Assembly (NCBI GenBank): GCA_021325255.1
Contig: JAJPHP010000060.1
Span: 62,001 to 126,000 of the forward strand
DNA: 64,000 nucleotides
Direction: 5' to 3'
Origin: Nitrososphaerota archaeon
Lineage (GTDB): Archaea > Thermoproteota > Nitrososphaeria > Nitrososphaerales > CADDZS01
Both the position numbers and the translations under genes were made by a program. The notes beneath the pieces were generated by a model. That model saw only the letters and a list, made by a program, of their open reading frames with translations, had not been told where the DNA came from and did not search any database. This document shows, piece after piece, positions 26,149 to 34,978 of this stretch; positions within the stretch are counted from its first letter, which is position 1, and every line of letters begins with the position of its first letter.

Positions 26149-26943
26149 TCAGACCTCGATCCTGTTTATTGAGCGCGTGGCGAAGAATACCATCGCGGCG
26201 CTCTCGACTATCAGAAGTATAACCTCGAGGGGCAGGCTGAAGCCCTGGAGGCCGAGAAGGCCGTTCCTAATCAGGTCCGCTACATACGTTAGCGGGTTGA
26301 TCTCAAAGATTACCCTGAGGAATAGGAAACTGCTTCGGCTCGGGTAGAATACCGAGCTCAAGAATGTGAAGATGAAGAAGGTGAGGTTCATCGTCGCTGC
26401 GAGCGCCTCGCTTGACTTTACCCTGAGCGAGATGAAGATCCCGAACCCTCCGAAGAAAAGAGATCCCAGGATCAATGCTGCGAGGAGCTGGAGTATGCTC
26501 GCCGCCGAGATTATCACGCCTGCTGAGACTATGAGTGATACGATGAAGACAATTAGGGCGCTTGCTAGTCCGGTTAGGACGACGGAGAGGGCGACGCTCA
26601 GGACGTACTGCAGCCTCGTGAAGGGGCCCATGAGGATCTGCTCGAACATGCCAAAGTTGCGGTCAAACCAGATCATCGTTCCGGAGAGCATGCTCGAGGA
26701 CATCACCGTCATCGCGACGGCGCCGGTGGCTAGGAAGGTCTCGTATGAGACGCCCTCGACTCCCGGAACAATCAGAGTGTAGCCAAAGCCAGCGACGAAG
26801 ATGAAGAAGAGAGGTAAGACTAGCTGTATGACTAGGAACTCCCTGTCGAGAGAAGCGACAAAGTTCCTCCTGACCAGGACGAAGAGGTTTCGGGCAAAGT
26901 TTGGCGATGCGCTTTTCTTGCTCGCTGTTTCCGTGGTAGTCAT
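26149..26943 (-). CDS. ABC-2 type transporter permease
   Basis: A 264-residue ABC-2 permease with six TM helices. The first is near residues 36-58, the ABC-2 motif region FDRNFGMFEQILMGPFTRLQYV lies between helices 2 and 3, and the NPLTYVADLIRNGL segment near residue 220 is typical of the DrrB/NodJ group. These permeases export lipids, polysaccharides or drugs with a separate ATPase. The ATG (26941-26943) overlaps the stop of the ATPase gene upstream, so the pair is translationally coupled. Confidence 0.88.
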   Translation of the reverse strand: MTTTETASKKSASPNFARNLFVLVRRNFVASLDREFLVIQLVLPLFFIFVAGFGYTLIVPGVEGVSYETFLATGAVAMTVMSSSMLSGTMIWFDRNFGMFEQILMGPFTRLQYVLSVALSVVLTGLASALIVFIVSLIVSAGVIISAASILQLLAALILGSLFFGGFGIFISLRVKSSEALAATMNLTFFIFTFLSSVFYPSRSSFLFLRVIFEINPLTYVADLIRNGLLGLQGFSLPLEVILLIVESAAMVFFATRSINRIEV

Positions 26944-27956
26944 TGCACAGCTCTTTTTCCTCCCGCTGCATCTTCGCCGAGGAGCCTGACCATCACCTGC
27001 TCGAGTGAGGGCTCCCTGACCGAGGTTGATTCCACCTCGACCTGCTCTTGTGATAAAAGCGAGGAGAGGTCGTATGCGAGCTTGTACGGATTCTGTGATA
27101 CAAGGCGGAGCTCGTTTGATTCCTCGACTATTTCTGTGCGCTGCACGAGGCTGCCCATGCTCTGAGCTAGAGCATTTACTCTAACGAGATCGCCCTTGCT
27201 TCTTAGGACCACTGAGACAGACTTTACATCCGCATACCTCTGCTTCAGTTCCTTCGGCGTGTCGAGCGCGATTATCTTTCCCTTGTGGATCAGTGCGACG
27301 CGGTCGCAGAGGTACTCCGCCTCCGAGATGATGTGGGTCGTGTAGAAGATCGTGATCCTGTCTCTTTTGGCGCACTCCTTGCAGTAGTCCAGGAAGGCGC
27401 GCCTTGCCAGGATATCCATGCCCACGGTGGGTTCGTCGAGAATTAGCAGCGAAGCGTCGTGCATGAACTCCCTCGCAACCTGGAGCCTCCGCCTCTGCCC
27501 GAAGGAGAGCCAGCGGATCTTCTTATTTCGCATCTCCTGGAGCTGGAACCTCTGGAGCAGAGAGTCGATCCTCTTCTCTGCTTCGTCTCTTGGAATTCCC
27601 CAGAGCGCGGCGTACAGTCTCAATGAGGAGATCATGGTCAGGTTGCGGTCGTAGCTCTCCTGCTGCTGGACGACGCCTAACTTTCTCCTGATTTCGAGGC
27701 CGTGCTTTGACACGTCGAGGCCGAATATCTTTGCGCCGCCCGACGTCGGAGCAATCAGGGAGGCGAGCATCTTGATCGTTGTCGTCTTTCCTGCGCCGTT
27801 GAGGCCGAGAAACCCAAAGATCTCACCCTCACTCACCGTGAAGGAGGCCTTGTCGACGGCAAGGAACTCTCCGTATGCCTTTGTGAGGCTCTCGGCCCTT
27901 ATCACTTCCGAAGTGCTCAATGAGTGTTCTCCGGCATTTTCTTCGAGTATGGTCAT
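26940..27956 (-). CDS. ABC transporter ATP-binding protein (DrrA-like)
   Basis: A 338-residue ATPase. Walker A is GLNGAGKTTTIK, the signature is LSFGQRRR (a common variant of LSGGQ), and Walker B is LLILDEPTVGMD, followed by the switch His in TTHIISEAE. A C-terminal domain of about 100 residues after the core (VRVNALAQSMG) is typical of the DrrA/CcmA-like exporters. It pairs with the permease at 26149-26943, whose start overlaps this stop. ATG start at 27956. Confidence 0.9.
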   Translation of the reverse strand: MTILEENAGEHSLSTSEVIRAESLTKAYGEFLAVDKASFTVSEGEIFGFLGLNGAGKTTTIKMLASLIAPTSGGAKIFGLDVSKHGLEIRRKLGVVQQQESYDRNLTMISSLRLYAALWGIPRDEAEKRIDSLLQRFQLQEMRNKKIRWLSFGQRRRLQVAREFMHDASLLILDEPTVGMDILARRAFLDYCKECAKRDRITIFYTTHIISEAEYLCDRVALIHKGKIIALDTPKELKQRYADVKSVSVVLRSKGDLVRVNALAQSMGSLVQRTEIVEESNELRLVSQNPYKLAYDLSSLLSQEQVEVESTSVREPSLEQVMVRLLGEDAAGGKRAVQ

Positions 27957-28097
27957 TTTTGGTGCGAGGGTGAGCCTCCACGGTTTCCTTTTTCACTGTG
28001 TGTAAACGGGACTATGCTAATCGCTTGCTCTGGTGGAGTCAGCGATTCTGTGTTCTTTCCCCCTTTTCCCTATCTCTTTTGTACTCTTCGCTTGCTT

Positions 28098-28976
28098 TCA
28101 GCTTACTCTTCTCGAGATGTCGGCGAACTGGAAGTATAGGGCCGCGATGACTATGCCCGAAATTGTGTATGCGGCGAGTATCGCAAGCGAGAGGGAGATT
28201 GTCGGGACTATTGCGGTGCCACCGCCTGCGAACCTTAGGACAGTTCCGATGATGGAAGGAAGCTGTGGAAGCGCGTACAGGATCGGGAGAGAGTTCGCGG
28301 GAGAGGTCGGTAGGAGGATCTGGATTGACTTGTAGATCGTCGTCCCGGTCAGCGTGTCGATCAGGTCGATGTACGTGCTTATGATGAAACTTGCAAAGAA
28401 GGCGGCGGAGGCGAATATGTAGGCGAGCGATGATCTCCTTATGAGTTCGCCGAGCATGAAAGCGAGCGAGTAGAATAGGAGCGAGGCGAGCGCCTGTATT
28501 GCAAACAACCCTGGGAGTATCGAGAGCCCTAACTGCGAGCCGAAGAATGTGTAGGCTGAGCCTAGGCTCAGGATAGTGTTGAGGGCGAGTATCATGAGGA
28601 AGAGGAGGTATCCCCCGATGAACTTGCCCGCAAAGTAGGCCTGCCTCTTCACAGGCTTTGAGAGGAGGAGCTCGACGGTGCCCTGCTCGTACTCTTCGGA
28701 CATTGCACCGGCCGCGATCAGGATTGCCGTAAAGTTGAGGAAGAAAGGCTGTAGACCAAAGATCCCGACGACCCAGATGTAGGGGTCTGCCGGCGATGGA
28801 ATCCTGCTGCTTCCGACGCTCGAGAGGGCGTAGTAGGGCAGTATGTCAAGTAATACTGTGAATGCGACTAGGACGAGGACCTTGCGCCTCGCGATTGCCC
28901 TCTTTATCTCGTACCTTGCGAAGGTGAGGATTACCTCAGCCGTGCTGCCGGCGCCCGATGTTGAAACTTTTTGCAA
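28098..28976 (-). CDS. ABC-2 family permease, second exporter
   Basis: A 292-residue permease with six TM helices, of the NosY-like / ABC-2 branch: an N-terminal cytosolic segment (LTFARYEIKRAIARRKVLVL), then SEEYEQGTVELLLSKPVKR between helices 2 and 3, the usual marker of this group. It lies 17 nt behind the ATPase at 28994. The start is TTG. Substrate unknown. Confidence 0.85.
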   Translation of the reverse strand: MQKVSTSGAGSTAEVILTFARYEIKRAIARRKVLVLVAFTVLLDILPYYALSSVGSSRIPSPADPYIWVVGIFGLQPFFLNFTAILIAAGAMSEEYEQGTVELLLSKPVKRQAYFAGKFIGGYLLFLMILALNTILSLGSAYTFFGSQLGLSILPGLFAIQALASLLFYSLAFMLGELIRRSSLAYIFASAAFFASFIISTYIDLIDTLTGTTIYKSIQILLPTSPANSLPILYALPQLPSIIGTVLRFAGGGTAIVPTISLSLAILAAYTISGIVIAALYFQFADISRRVS

Positions 28977-28993
28977 ATTGTTTGTACCGCTTC

Positions 28994-30055
28994 CTACCTG
29001 ACCATGCCGTTGTCCTTCTTCAGCGCCTCGATGTACGCGCGCTCGAGCATGTTCTCCGTGCTCTTTATCGTGTAGAGTTTTGCGCCTGACCTGACGATTA
29101 GTTCTGAGAGGTCGGGCCTAATGTCCGAGTTGCCCCTGACAAGGATGTCGATCTCGCCGTCAGCGTTAGGTCGTACCTCATCTACGCCCGGTATCTGGCG
29201 AATTCTTTCGATGATTTGCGGAGAGAGTTCCCGAACCTCCAATGTAATCATGGTATAGTCGAGGACGTTGCGTATCACGTCGTCGACAGGACCCTGGTAG
29301 AGGATCCTTCCGCCGTGAATTATCGCAACGGAGGTGCAGAGCGATTCTACCTCGCTCATGATGTGCGAGGACATGAAGACGGTGCCCCTCGTATCGTCCC
29401 CGCCTTCGGAGGCGAATTCCTGAAAGACGCTGCGAAAGTGCGCGGCGCCGGCGGGGTCGAGTCCTATCATTGGCTCGTCGAGAATCAGAGTCTTTGGAGA
29501 TCCTATTAGCGCCTGCGCGATGCTGAGCCTCTGAACCATGCCCTTGCTCAGCTTGCCTATCTTCGTATCGGCGTATTCGAGGAGTCCCACTAGTTCGAGG
29601 ACTCGCTTAACTTCGTCGGGCCTGCTCCTTATTGTCTCTTTAGGGCGATCAGCGCCGTATCCGATTTCGTGCGAAACGAGCGAGAGGAGCTCCTGCGGGG
29701 TGAGGAAGGCCTGGATGTTTGGCAGCTCCGGAGAGTACGCGACGTGCCTCAAAGCATCTACGTGATTTGAGATCGGGTCAAATCCGTTGATAAGCACCCT
29801 GCCCGAGGTTGGTCGGATCAGCCCGAGCATCATTCTGATGCATGTGGTCTTTCCGCTTCCGTTTGGTCCGAGAAAGCCCAAAACTTCGCCGCGCTTGACC
29901 TCGAGTTTGATCGGCCCGATCTTCTTCTTCTTTCTTCCACTTGAGAGACTTCCGTAGCTCTTCGTTGCGCCGTCGAAGGAAATCGCCACGTCAGTGGTTT
30001 GAGAGCGGCGTTCAGACTCGTATTGTGTTTGACCGCTGTCTGTGATCAAGCCCAT
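28994..30055 (-). CDS. ABC transporter ATP-binding protein, second exporter
   Basis: From ATG 30055 the protein has 353 residues (a GTG at 30073 gives six more). After about 30 polar residues, the ATPase core shows GPNGSGKTTCIR (Walker A), LSKGMVQRL (signature) and LILDEPMIGLD (Walker B), with a C-terminal domain that ends in NMLERAYIEAL. It belongs to the same group as the ATPase at 26940 but is not its close copy. Together with the permease at 28098 it forms a second exporter, so two ATPase-permease pairs lie in tandem on one strand. Confidence 0.9.
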   Translation of the reverse strand: MGLITDSGQTQYESERRSQTTDVAISFDGATKSYGSLSSGRKKKKIGPIKLEVKRGEVLGFLGPNGSGKTTCIRMMLGLIRPTSGRVLINGFDPISNHVDALRHVAYSPELPNIQAFLTPQELLSLVSHEIGYGADRPKETIRSRPDEVKRVLELVGLLEYADTKIGKLSKGMVQRLSIAQALIGSPKTLILDEPMIGLDPAGAAHFRSVFQEFASEGGDDTRGTVFMSSHIMSEVESLCTSVAIIHGGRILYQGPVDDVIRNVLDYTMITLEVRELSPQIIERIRQIPGVDEVRPNADGEIDILVRGNSDIRPDLSELIVRSGAKLYTIKSTENMLERAYIEALKKDNGMVR

Positions 30056-30266
30056 GTTTGGAAATAGGAACACCGTCCTGCACTTTGTCTGGAATTACGC
30101 ATCGAGAAGCATTCGACGAGAAGAACGGAGTAGAAAGTGTAATTCCGACGGAAGTGGAGGCTTTTACTTTCTTCCTTTTTACTCTGCGTTCCCTTGCCTA
30201 CTGCTTGCTCTAATAATTCTGTCACAAACGCAATGCGAAATATGTTTCGCTGTATAGGGTCCTTCT

Positions 30267-31091
30267 TCAATCTACCCAGTAAGAAGGCTTATTCTTTTCC
30301 GCCTCTGCGCCCGAGCTCTGCTGAGGGTCAGGAGAGGCAATCTTATCCGCTGTCTCGTTACCGCTCTTCTTTGCCAACAACTCGCCGCTCTTGCGGTGTG
30401 ATCTTCGCACCTTGTAGAAGGATGGGACTGCGAGAGCTACGGAGCCTAGGACTCCGGCGCCGACCATTGCGATTCCTACACTGGTCGAGGCTCCGCTTGA
30501 GGAGTTTGTAAGCGGCAGGTTGGTTGCGAGGAGTTGTGCCTGAAGAGTGTGTGTAGAGTTGAACTGCATGTTAAGAGAGTAGAGCAATCCCGACGGCGCG
30601 ATCTGGAAGTTGCCGTTTGTGGAGATTGACTTGCCGCTGGAAGAGTTTGTGGCGGTTAGTGAAACTGCATAGTTCGATGCCTGGTAGCTGTTGCCATTGA
30701 AGGTGATCTGCGACTGGCCGGCGCTCTTTATGTGTGCGGTGAGCGAGACGTCGTTTTTAGTGTAAGAGAACGTCTGGTTGTTCAACATGGCCGCAGGGAT
30801 GTAAGGGAACACCTCGGGGAGCTTGCTCGCGTTGACGACCTTTGAGTAGGTCAGGCTCGAGTCGCTCGACACGAGCTTCAAAGTCATAGTGAGAAAGCCG
30901 CTCTGGCTAGCCGGCGTAGAGGACTCGTTGAGTGTGACGCTGTGAGTCACCGTGCCATTGTTGGACAGGGTGATCTTGTAGACGACGTAGCCCTGGTCAG
31001 GCTGGGCCGCAGAAGCAATTGCCAAAGTCGTGCTTGCCATTAGCAATAGTGAAAGCGTAAGAGCGAGGACTACCGGAAATTTTGATTTCAT
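30267..31091 (-). CDS. Secreted, C-terminally anchored surface protein
   Basis: A 274-residue exported protein. The signal peptide is clear (basic start, then LALTLSLLLMAST, with cleavage near ASAAQ). The ectodomain is Ser/Thr/Asn-rich and beta-like, with many N-glycosylation sequons. A TM helix lies at about 206-225 (GIAMVGAGVLGSVALAV), followed by a basic then acidic cytosolic tail. It starts the minus-strand run that leads into the two ABC-2 exporters, so it may be an accessory or substrate-handling protein of them. No family is recognised. The start is ATG 31091. Confidence 0.7.
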   Translation of the reverse strand: MKSKFPVVLALTLSLLLMASTTLAIASAAQPDQGYVVYKITLSNNGTVTHSVTLNESSTPASQSGFLTMTLKLVSSDSSLTYSKVVNASKLPEVFPYIPAAMLNNQTFSYTKNDVSLTAHIKSAGQSQITFNGNSYQASNYAVSLTATNSSSGKSISTNGNFQIAPSGLLYSLNMQFNSTHTLQAQLLATNLPLTNSSSGASTSVGIAMVGAGVLGSVALAVPSFYKVRRSHRKSGELLAKKSGNETADKIASPDPQQSSGAEAEKNKPSYWVD

Positions 31092-31433
31092 TTTGAGATG
31101 ATTGACGCCTTACATTCCTAAAGCTTTGAAGTTCAGAGATCTTTCTCCGTCAATGTCGGATATAAGGATAGTGTGATGCAATCACGATAGTGTGGACGTA
31201 AATCAGGGAAGGCACTTCACTTCATTTTTTCCTTGAATATTCGTGCGTTAGTCCCGAGAGGACAGTTGCTGCTGCATTGACCGATTTTCTTCGTATGCCC
31301 TAACTACGTTGTGTCTTTCGGATACTGTTACTCCTGCTTTACGTTAGCTAATTCATGACGCGATAGGTACTATCTGTTCCTCTCTTTCCATAGTTGCCAA
31401 GAATGCTTCCGACTTGATTTAATTCTCCTCGAA
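31092..31433. other. Possible leader or ncRNA region downstream of promoter copy B
   Basis: About 340 bases lie between promoter copy B (minus strand) and the secreted-protein gene. Only very short frames occur, for example a 12-codon one from ATG 31391 (MEREEQIVPIAS). If copy B drives the secreted-protein/exporter genes, the transcript would have an exceptionally long leader; alternatively it makes a separate small RNA or peptide. Confidence 0.3.
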
Positions 31434-31519
31434 CCGTTTCCCGCTTTATATAGCAAAATAGCACCGTTACGTACCCCCCTCTAGGGGGGTACCCCCTCGC
31501 TTTCTCGACAATTGTCGAG
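31434..31519 (-). promoter_or_regulatory. Double-palindrome promoter element, copy B
   Basis: Read on the minus strand: CTCGACAATTGTCGAG (31504-31519, a perfect palindrome), an 11-nt spacer, GTACCCCCCTAGAGGGGGGTAC (31471-31492), a conserved 18-nt stretch, the TATA box CTATATAAAG (31444-31453) and CGGGAAACGG. The two palindromes, the 11-nt spacer and the distance to TATA match copy A at 9346-9430. Transcription would run towards the secreted-protein and ABC-2 exporter genes. Conservation of both palindromes while the spacer bases differ points to two protein-binding sites. Confidence 0.7.
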
Positions 31520-31805
31520 AAGCTGTATGACGTGGTTTAAGCTACTCGATGGTTTTATCATACTCAATAATATCTGGCGCCCTAATCTCTCGGGTGTCGA
31601 TATAGATATGATTCCGATCGTTCCACGATTTAACAATACTTGCTTTTAATCCACAATTGATGAATTCTATCTGACTCATCACTTGCCTCAGGTTGATTAT
31701 TGCTGGCTAGCAAAGATGAGGCTCGCTGACTGAATATCAGTGTTGATAGGTGATATTTAACTCAACAGGGGAATAAAATTGGCCGTAAAATAAGCGCCAA
31801 CTATC
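31520..31805. other. Intergenic stretch upstream of promoter copy B
   Basis: About 285 bases, AT-rich, no gene seen. Confidence 0.35.
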
Positions 31806-33665
31806 CTATGCTTTCGGTAGCCATATCTCGACAACCGTGCCCGACGAGTGATCGCCTGCGACTCTGTCCCTTATCCTCACCCTGCCATGATAGCGCTCCA
31901 CGACTAGCGCGTGCACAATGGACATGCCCAGACCGCTTCCCTTCGCGTTTTGGAGGTAGCGCTTGAACATGACTTCCTTCAGTTCGTCGGGTATCCCTCT
32001 CCCATGATCGCTGATTGAGATCTTCCAGTAACCTGGACTGCACGCTGCTGATTGTGCCGTTTCACCATCGTCTGCAACATGGACTTCCTCCTCTACCGAC
32101 GTGTCGATCACTACATCCCTGCCATCACTGTACCTCACGGAGTTTGAGTAGAGGTTGACAAAGGCCTGGAGGAGGAATTCGTCCGCGACCGCCCTCGGCG
32201 TCCTTGGAGGAAGGCGGTTTGTCTCGATGATGACCTTATCCGGGTTTGTGCTCTTTACAAGATCTAGGGCATTCTTGAGCAAGTCGCTGACGCTTACAGG
32301 ATACAATCTCGGACTTACCTCCGAGAGCATCTTTCCAAAGTCCCTTGCCCTGGATACGAGCCGCGTGGATTCGTCGACTGCCCTGATCAGGCTATCGGTA
32401 ATAGGATGAATTCTTTTTCGATCTTGTAATTCGTCCTTGAGCAACTCGGCGCTGAGCCTTATCACCTGGTTGTAGTTTCTGATGTCGTGGGTAAGTATGT
32501 CCTGGAGGAGCTCGGCTCTCTTCCTGCTCCTCTCCTCCCTCTCCCTGAGTTCGCTCTCGTGCCAGAGAGAATCAAAGATTGACGCCATTCCTTCGACAGT
32601 TTCCCTGTTTGTCGTGATCGTGGCGACGTAGTGCATCCCCTGTCCTTGCTCTACGGGTTGCGATGAGAGAGATGGCAGAGGCTCTATGTTGTGAACCGCA
32701 ATCATCCTCTCCATGTCGTAGATTCCAAATGCAAAGTTCGAGGAGATACGCTCGGCGAAGCGGAACTGGATCCCGTCGAGGCCGTACTTTTCTATCGCGT
32801 CATCAAGGCTTGGGTTCTTCCACTCGGAAAGAGAGGCTGCGATAAGGACCTTAACTCGCACTCCGTTCTCTCTTGCTTTTCTAGCAAGTGTGCGAAACTG
32901 CTCAGGGTTCGTGTCAAACGAAGCGACACCGGGAAGTATGATAAGCGCGTCGTGCCTTGTTTCTTCCACAAAGTCGCGAAACCTGCGTAGTATCTCATTT
33001 ACCTCATAGGTCAGCTGCACGTATCCGAGGTCTAACTTGTTCTCGAGTTCCTGTATTCTCAGGTCTCCGGGTATCGCTTTCTCCCAGAGGACGTCAAAGA
33101 CGTACCTGTTCTGCTCGACAATCTCATCGTCGTTGCTATAGATGACTTCCGCGGTCGGTCCTGTCTCTTTTATCACAGGGGTGGCGAGGTATTCCTTCTC
33201 TGTTACGGCAAAGTTACCTCTGGCATTCTCGAGGTGGCGCAGTTCGGTCACTATCCCCAGATTGAGAAGTTGCTTGCACTGCTCTAAATTCTCCTTTCTT
33301 ATCTCAGTAATTGCATAGACCTTGACGCCCCTCCTTTTCATGTCGAGGTAGGCGTCCTTGTAGAGTTCAACTTCTGTTGCGAGCGAAGTGGCTTTCCAGT
33401 CGCCGATTGCGTGGAAGAAACTCTTTGCGTTTTGAAAAACCTGCAGCGCTACTCTTGCCGCGTTCTCTACCCCGTGGACAACTTCGGTCCTTCTTTCCTT
33501 CGGAGGTCTTTCCTCGAGGTTGTTTTGAAAGATTGAAGTGGAGAAAGAAGAAGTGGGTGGAGCAACTATTGGCTCAGTTTGACCGGATGTTGCATCCAAA
33601 GTACATACTGATGTGCGAAAATTTTGCTTACTGTATAAAACAAGGGTAGAAGATTCTTCTATCAA
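31806..33665 (-). CDS. Cytosolic histidine kinase with duplicated sensor region
   Basis: A protein of up to 619 residues with no TM helix. The N-terminal half holds two related sensor modules: the first ends in VFDVLWEKAI (near residue 195) and the second in IFDSLWHESEL (near 385), each preceded by a similar alpha/beta segment. The H-box is DILTHDIRNYNQ (phosphoacceptor His near residue 410), and the ATPase domain has N-box, SDHGRGIP and GSGLGMSIVHAL. The partner regulator is not next to it. The TTG at 33665 is the longest start. A TATA-like TTTTATAC near 33635 suggests that translation may begin at an internal TTG about 22 codons later. Confidence 0.87.
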   Translation of the reverse strand: MIEESSTLVLYSKQNFRTSVCTLDATSGQTEPIVAPPTSSFSTSIFQNNLEERPPKERRTEVVHGVENAARVALQVFQNAKSFFHAIGDWKATSLATEVELYKDAYLDMKRRGVKVYAITEIRKENLEQCKQLLNLGIVTELRHLENARGNFAVTEKEYLATPVIKETGPTAEVIYSNDDEIVEQNRYVFDVLWEKAIPGDLRIQELENKLDLGYVQLTYEVNEILRRFRDFVEETRHDALIILPGVASFDTNPEQFRTLARKARENGVRVKVLIAASLSEWKNPSLDDAIEKYGLDGIQFRFAERISSNFAFGIYDMERMIAVHNIEPLPSLSSQPVEQGQGMHYVATITTNRETVEGMASIFDSLWHESELREREERSRKRAELLQDILTHDIRNYNQVIRLSAELLKDELQDRKRIHPITDSLIRAVDESTRLVSRARDFGKMLSEVSPRLYPVSVSDLLKNALDLVKSTNPDKVIIETNRLPPRTPRAVADEFLLQAFVNLYSNSVRYSDGRDVVIDTSVEEEVHVADDGETAQSAACSPGYWKISISDHGRGIPDELKEVMFKRYLQNAKGSGLGMSIVHALVVERYHGRVRIRDRVAGDHSSGTVVEIWLPKA

Positions 33666-34073
33666 CTCGTGATTCTTTTTATTTATCCTATGTCAGCCGT
33701 GAAAAATAGATCGTAGAATTCAGTCAAAAAAATAAAGCACCGATACAAGCACTGAAAATGCGAATATCGTAACGGTGAAGAAGGCCATCCCCGCGAATCT
33801 CTTTCCTGATTGTTACCTGCAACCGCATTGCGCAGTTGAGATTGAGGGTGATTCGCGGGCTACAGCTTGTTCTTCAGTTCGCTCATCGTAATGGGGGAGG
33901 TGGGATTTCCTGAAAGTGTTTAGAATCATGAGGTCTCTCTTTCAATATATAATTGTTGGAAAAATGATCACCAATCGTGATCCCACTTTCGCATTTGTGA
34001 GATTACGCCTTGAGAGCCCTGCAAAGCTTCTGTAAAGCGCTCTATATCCTACTGACCAAAGAGGCGGGCCAAG
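33666..34073. other. Intergenic stretch with weak small frames
   Basis: About 400 bases. On the minus strand a 22-codon hydrophobic frame (ATG 33788 to TGA 33720) and a 37-codon frame starting at ATG 33937 or nearby occur behind a TATATATT element, but neither is convincing. Confidence 0.3.
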
Positions 34074-34119
34074 ATTTTAAAGCGATTTTGAGGAATCGAG
34101 TGAAACATTCCGGGAATGT
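34074..34119 (+). promoter_or_regulatory. TATA box and palindromic operator before TauE/SafE gene
   Basis: A TATA-like ATTTTAAAG (about 34074-34082) is followed by a 15-nt inverted repeat ACATTCC-G-GGAATGT (34105-34119), which would overlie the transcription start. That position is typical for an archaeal repressor. The ATG of the permease gene is 41 nt further on. Confidence 0.45.
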
Positions 34120-34159
34120 GACAATCTAGGAGACGGCCCCCCTATTCTTCCTGATCTTC

Positions 34160-34978
34160 ATGTTCCTGACCGCGATCGCGGCTGGCATTATCGGCGCAAT
34201 CGTCGGCATTGGAGGCGGGTTGCTCGTAACCCCCGTGCTGACCTTGATCTTTGGCGTTGATATACGCCTCGCGATTGGCGCGAGCGTCGTGTCAATCATC
34301 GCAACGTCTAGCGGAGGCGCAGCGGCCTATGTCAGGGACAGGGTGACGAACATTAGAGTGGGTATGTTCCTAGAGATAACGACGACTGTCGGCGCGATCA
34401 CTGGCGCTGCTATCGCTGCGTACATCAACTCGCAGGTACTCTTTGCTCTTTTTGGCGTCGTCCTGTTACTTTCAATAGTTCCTTCTTTTCGAAAGAGGAA
34501 GGAGGAGTTCCCAAAGGGCGTGGAGAACGACGCGTGGTCCAAGAAGCTGAAACTCTCCACTTCGTATCCGGACATGAGGCTCAAGAAGGAGGTCCCGTAC
34601 AACGTGACTCACACTCCCGCCGGTCTCTCGATAATGTACGCCGCAGGCGTCATCTCTGGTCTTTTAGGAATAGGGAGCGGAGCTTTCAAAGTCCTCGGCA
34701 TGGAAGGAGCGATGCGCCTGCCGATGAAGGTCTCGACGACGACGAGCAACTTTATGATTGGCGTAACAGCGGCCGCGAGTGCCGGGATTTACTTTGTTCG
34801 AGGTGACGTGAATCCGTTCATCGTCGCTCCAGTTGTCTTGGGTATTTTAGGCGGTGCTAACATTGGGACACGCCTGCTTTTGAAGATGAAGAACACGACG
34901 ATAAGGTACATCTTCATCATAGTGCTCTTTGCAATCGCAGTCGAGATGATCGCAAAGTCGCTTGGAGTGCCTATTTGA
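34160..34978 (+). CDS. TauE/SafE (TSUP) family permease
   Basis: A 272-residue membrane protein of the sulfite-exporter TauE/SafE family. It shows the duplicated family motif: GIVGIGGGLLVTPVL in the first half (near residues 12-27, from GAIVGIGGG) and GLLGIGSGAFKVLGM in the second (near 170-185), with about eight TM helices. Members move sulfite, sulfoacetate or other organosulfur and carboxylate anions; the direction and substrate cannot be read. The next gene overlaps its stop and encodes DUF1634, the usual partner. Confidence 0.88.
   Translation: MFLTAIAAGIIGAIVGIGGGLLVTPVLTLIFGVDIRLAIGASVVSIIATSSGGAAAYVRDRVTNIRVGMFLEITTTVGAITGAAIAAYINSQVLFALFGVVLLLSIVPSFRKRKEEFPKGVENDAWSKKLKLSTSYPDMRLKKEVPYNVTHTPAGLSIMYAAGVISGLLGIGSGAFKVLGMEGAMRLPMKVSTTTSNFMIGVTAAASAGIYFVRGDVNPFIVAPVVLGILGGANIGTRLLLKMKNTTIRYIFIIVLFAIAVEMIAKSLGVPI

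Noticed and set aside
33720..33788. 22-codon hydrophobic minus-strand frame
   Set aside because: Too short and without an upstream signal; could equally be chance in AT-rich DNA.
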